64,000 nt of DNA from Amorphochlora amoebiformis. Lineage: Eukaryota; Cercozoa; Chlorarachniophyceae. The DNA lies in the NCBI GenBank assembly GCA_054601695.1, contig BAAHQB010000094.1, positions 248,001 to 312,000 on the forward strand, in the 5' to 3' direction. How positions within the stretch are numbered: position 1 is the stretch's first letter; every line of letters starts with the position of its first letter. The notes under the pieces are model-generated. The model was given only the letters and a program-made list of their open reading frames with translations. It had not been told where the DNA came from and ran no database searches. A program made the translations under genes and the position numbers. Below, one piece after another: positions 46,935 to 64,000 of the stretch.

Positions 46935-47564
46935 CTGGGTGGGTTAGGGTTAGGGTTAGGGTCAGGATTAGGGTTATTGTTAGGGTTAGGGTGTTTAGGG
47001 TTAGGTTAAAAGGTTAGGGTTAGGGTTAGGGTAAGGGTTAGTGTAAGAGTTAGGGTTACGGCTTGTGCTCTGGCTAGGGTTAGGGTTAGGGATTTAGTGT
47101 TGGGATCAGAGTTCATAAGTACCACGATCCGCCACCACCACTGCCCCCTGGGAAACCGTAGGGTACCTAGGTTGGGCGGAGGCATGTTAGAGACTTGGCA
47201 AAGACCTGGATTTACAGATGCGCTCTCTCTCTCTCTCTTCTCTTTCTCTCTCCCTCTCTTCCTCTCCCTCTCTCTATCTTCTTTCTCTCTCTCTTCTTTC
47301 TCTCTCTTCTTTCTCTCTCACCCCCCCCTCTCTCTCTCTCTTTCTTTCTCTCTCTTTCTCTCTCTTCCTCTACCGGCCTCTCTCCGCGGGCGTTTGAGTC
47401 AGAAAATGCTCTCGCTCTCTCTCACATACACACTTGCTCTCTCTCAGATCATCTCCTCCCTTGCTCTCGCTCTCTCTCTCTCTCTCTCTGTATATCTCGC
47501 TCCCTTCTCTTCCGCCTTAGATTCTGATAGCACTCACTTCTCTCCCTCCTCTATCTCTCTTTCT

Positions 47565-47721
47565 CTCCTAGAATATTCGAAAATATCTAACCCCTTTGGG
47601 GAACCCCCCTGCGAGCTTAGGAGACGGCAGAGGCCCTGGGTTAAATTCTCATGGTTAGCGTTCCGCTAGGACTCGTGGACTTGGGTAATAGGTGAAAATG
47701 GGTTGATTTAGAGGATTTTAC
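47565..47721 (-). CDS. Possible terminal exon region, frame unresolved
   Basis: On the - strand three acceptors (ATTACCCAAG, GAGTCCTAG, AATTTAACCCAG) precede open frames. One reads [20 protein letters not shown] and ends EEGEK then TGA; another gives SPRVLAER and stop; a third gives [18 protein letters not shown] and stop. Only the second and third are in phase with some frame of the exon 47722-47753. On + a TTTCTCTCCTAG acceptor also precedes an open frame. I cannot choose between them. Confidence 0.35.
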
Positions 47722-62400
<14,679 letters not shown>

Positions 62401-62754
62401 GCCAAGATCTTTCATCAAAAACGCGGGCGTTCCCCCCGGGCCCCAGAGAGCCGGAAAAAAAACCAAAAATAGAAATTAATTTTTTCCACACATATAACCA
62501 TCCGTGAGGGTGCCAAACGTGAGAGTTTACTCTGTGGCGGCTCGAGTGAGCCCACAACACGGGGTTGTTGGAGACGTCACACCCTATGTCACGCTTTGCA
62601 GACCTCTAATAGTATTTTCCGGTGAATTTGATTAAAGGGTTACGAACGGTCCAGTTGGAGACTTCTTGGAGATCCGTCATAGTCCACGCCCACGACCCCG
62701 CAACCCCCTTCCGTATCCCAAGCTGTCTCCTCCGTTTTCGGAGCCCGCTTACGA
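62401..62754. promoter_or_regulatory. Probable bidirectional promoter
   Basis: 354 bp separate the start codon of the - strand acidic gene (62400) from that of the + strand FYVE gene (62755). The stretch is free of TA and CCCTAA repeats. It contains GGGCCCGGGGGGAACGCC-type GC-rich sequence on the - strand near 62430 and an A-rich/T-rich block at 62455-62485. No TATA box is obvious. The regulatory role is inferred from position only. Confidence 0.45.
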
Positions 62755-63637
62755 ATGTGGAAGAACCCGGTTGTGTGGCAACCCGACGCAGATGCACCTG
62801 ATTGTAGACTCTGCGGAAGAAAGTTCAGCCTTACTCTCCGAAGGGTGAGAAAGAAACTCGTTCGCCACTATTTTTGCACACGAGGAATAAGCTGAGTTTA
62901 GCTTTGTTTTTTCCCCTTCATTACTGTATTCATGTGCCTTGGGGTCGCCTGAACGTTTCGAGTAGCATCATTGCAGGTTAGTTGCTCTATACAAGCTTGG
63001 AGTGGCCTTCTCTGATCGGTTTATTTAGGACATGTGGCCGGGTGGTTTGTAACAGCTGCTCAACCAATCGAATGCGAAAGCCCAAGATCACAGGCTATGC
63101 TGGGAAGGTCCGTGTATGCGACGACTGTTGGGAGAGCTTTGCACCCAATCATCTTCACCGGAAGTCAACCGAAACCTCGGGCCGGAAGGACCAAACGTCC
63201 CCGAGACATACGGAACCTAGAAAGCTGCAAGCCGTGGATGAGCACACGGCTATGCTTCGACTTGACGACCCTAACGATAGGGAGTCATACACTCAGTGGA
63301 ATACATCGGGGATCGATCTTGAGAAAGCGCTGTCCGAACGTAGGAGGGATCGAAAGGCATCGCTCAACACATGGTGGGCATACTGGCGGCGGATATGCTG
63401 CTTCATGTGTCGAAGTAGACAGATCGTGCACGCACAGCCGGGATGTTGTTCATGCTGCTGTGCGGATCATGGAATATTACATGGGATGACATTAGAAAAC
63501 GACGAGGAAGAGGTTAGAATCATCCCATACGGCCCACGCAAACCTAACTTTTATACCACACATTACTTCAGAATAGCGATCCGGAGGATGAGCCCGAGGG
63601 GTATTCGCGCAACAAATGCTGCACATTCTATTGCTAG
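62755..63637 (+). CDS. FYVE zinc-finger protein with an 11-nt micro-exon
   Basis: Exons 62755-62844, 62966-62976 (11 nt), 63029-63512, 63572-63637 (TAG); 216 residues. Introns are 121, 52 and 59 bp with GTGAGA, GTTAGT and GTTAGA donors. The start is ATG at 62755, the first Met in frame after a stop at 62680. The N-terminal half is a canonical FYVE domain: WQPD (WxxD), CRLCGRKF, RRHHCRTC (R+HHCR), GRVVCNSCS, VRVCDDCW (RVC), with all eight zinc ligands. The micro-exon encodes the HHC of the basic phosphate-binding motif. FYVE domains bind phosphatidylinositol 3-phosphate on endosomal membranes. The rest is low in known features: a WWAYWRRICCFMC segment, a Cys cluster (CCSCCC), an acidic ENDEEENSDPEDEPEG stretch and a Cys-containing C-terminus (CCTFYC). 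Using the third intron turns the tail into a natural acidic run. Confidence 0.88.
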
Positions 63638-64000
63638 CAATGCGACGAGCCCGAGTCCTAATAGATAGTACTGCACCATCAAGTGGACGATGTGATCTAG
63701 AGAGGGTTAACTCGCTGACGCCAATTGGAGGTCAAGCTGTTTTGCGCCTCGGTGATAAATTTAGCTTCTTCGAAATCTTGCGTTAGCTACTGACTCTGAG
63801 TAGAACCTTAGACAACTTTATCATTTTTAAAAGGATTTTACACCCGGCATATTCGTATGAAATTATGATACATGCATACTCTTAGATATACATATATATA
63901 TATATATATATAATATATATATATAGTATTGCTATTATGATGATATACTAGTGTAATGGAAATATTAAGCATTAGCATCTAGAGCATCTAGTCTTAACTC
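63638..64000. other. 3' flank of the FYVE gene
   Basis: Unique sequence with a short TA tract at 63893-63925. No further exon or polyadenylation signal is clear; AATTATGATACATG near 63861 is AT-rich but not diagnostic. Confidence 0.5.

Overview
This is nuclear DNA of a eukaryote with compact introns. All introns I could define are GT-AG, several are only 50-65 bp, and the interstitial repeat is the telomere hexamer TTAGGG/CCCTAA. The genes (a tubulin-tyrosine-ligase-like enzyme, a PAPS-type sulfotransferase, a FYVE protein, a possible A-kinase-anchor-like protein) suit a flagellated protist or alga. I cannot assign a lineage from the sequence alone.

Most of the window is low complexity: (TA)n tracts, hundreds of CCCTAA/TTAGGG units, CT- and CA-rich runs, and tandem copies of 50-150 bp units. 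Long open frames through these (poly-Y/I, poly-L/T/N/P, poly-G/L) are artefacts. Real coding sequence lies in small unique islands of 11-210 bp between the repeats. I read each island for acceptor, open frame and donor, then chained islands only where intron phases agree. The chains give: a TTL-domain gene on + (4.5-14.1 kb); a small gene on + (15.1-16.3 kb); a repeat-rich basic ORF on - (18.7-19.7 kb); a short two-exon 3' end on - (20.1-20.7 kb); a gene on - whose C-terminus resembles an RII-binding helix (23.1-24.4 kb); a sulfotransferase on + (26.8-37.3 kb); an acidic/Lys-rich gene on - (38.1-42.2 kb); a two-exon 5' start on + (43.7 kb); a TPR-like exon on - (45.1 kb); a gene on - (46.1-46.9 kb); a large acidic then Pro-rich gene on - (62.4 down to about 47.7 kb); and a FYVE protein on + (62.8-63.6 kb). 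The last two start 355 bp apart, head to head.

The most unusual feature is that introns are largely built of telomere-like and TA repeats. Several introns begin GTAACCCTAACC and end CCCTAACCCTAG, so the repeat supplies donor context, CTAAC branch-point-like motifs and the 3' splice site. The C-rich strand is usually the sense strand of the host gene. A dispersed element of about 43 bp recurs around 10 times; in the five copies that fall inside a gene model it is always in sense orientation. Exon fragments are repeatedly duplicated in tandem together with TA tracts, and micro-exons of 11-12 nt occur. No tRNA, rRNA, CRISPR array or transposase gene was recognised.
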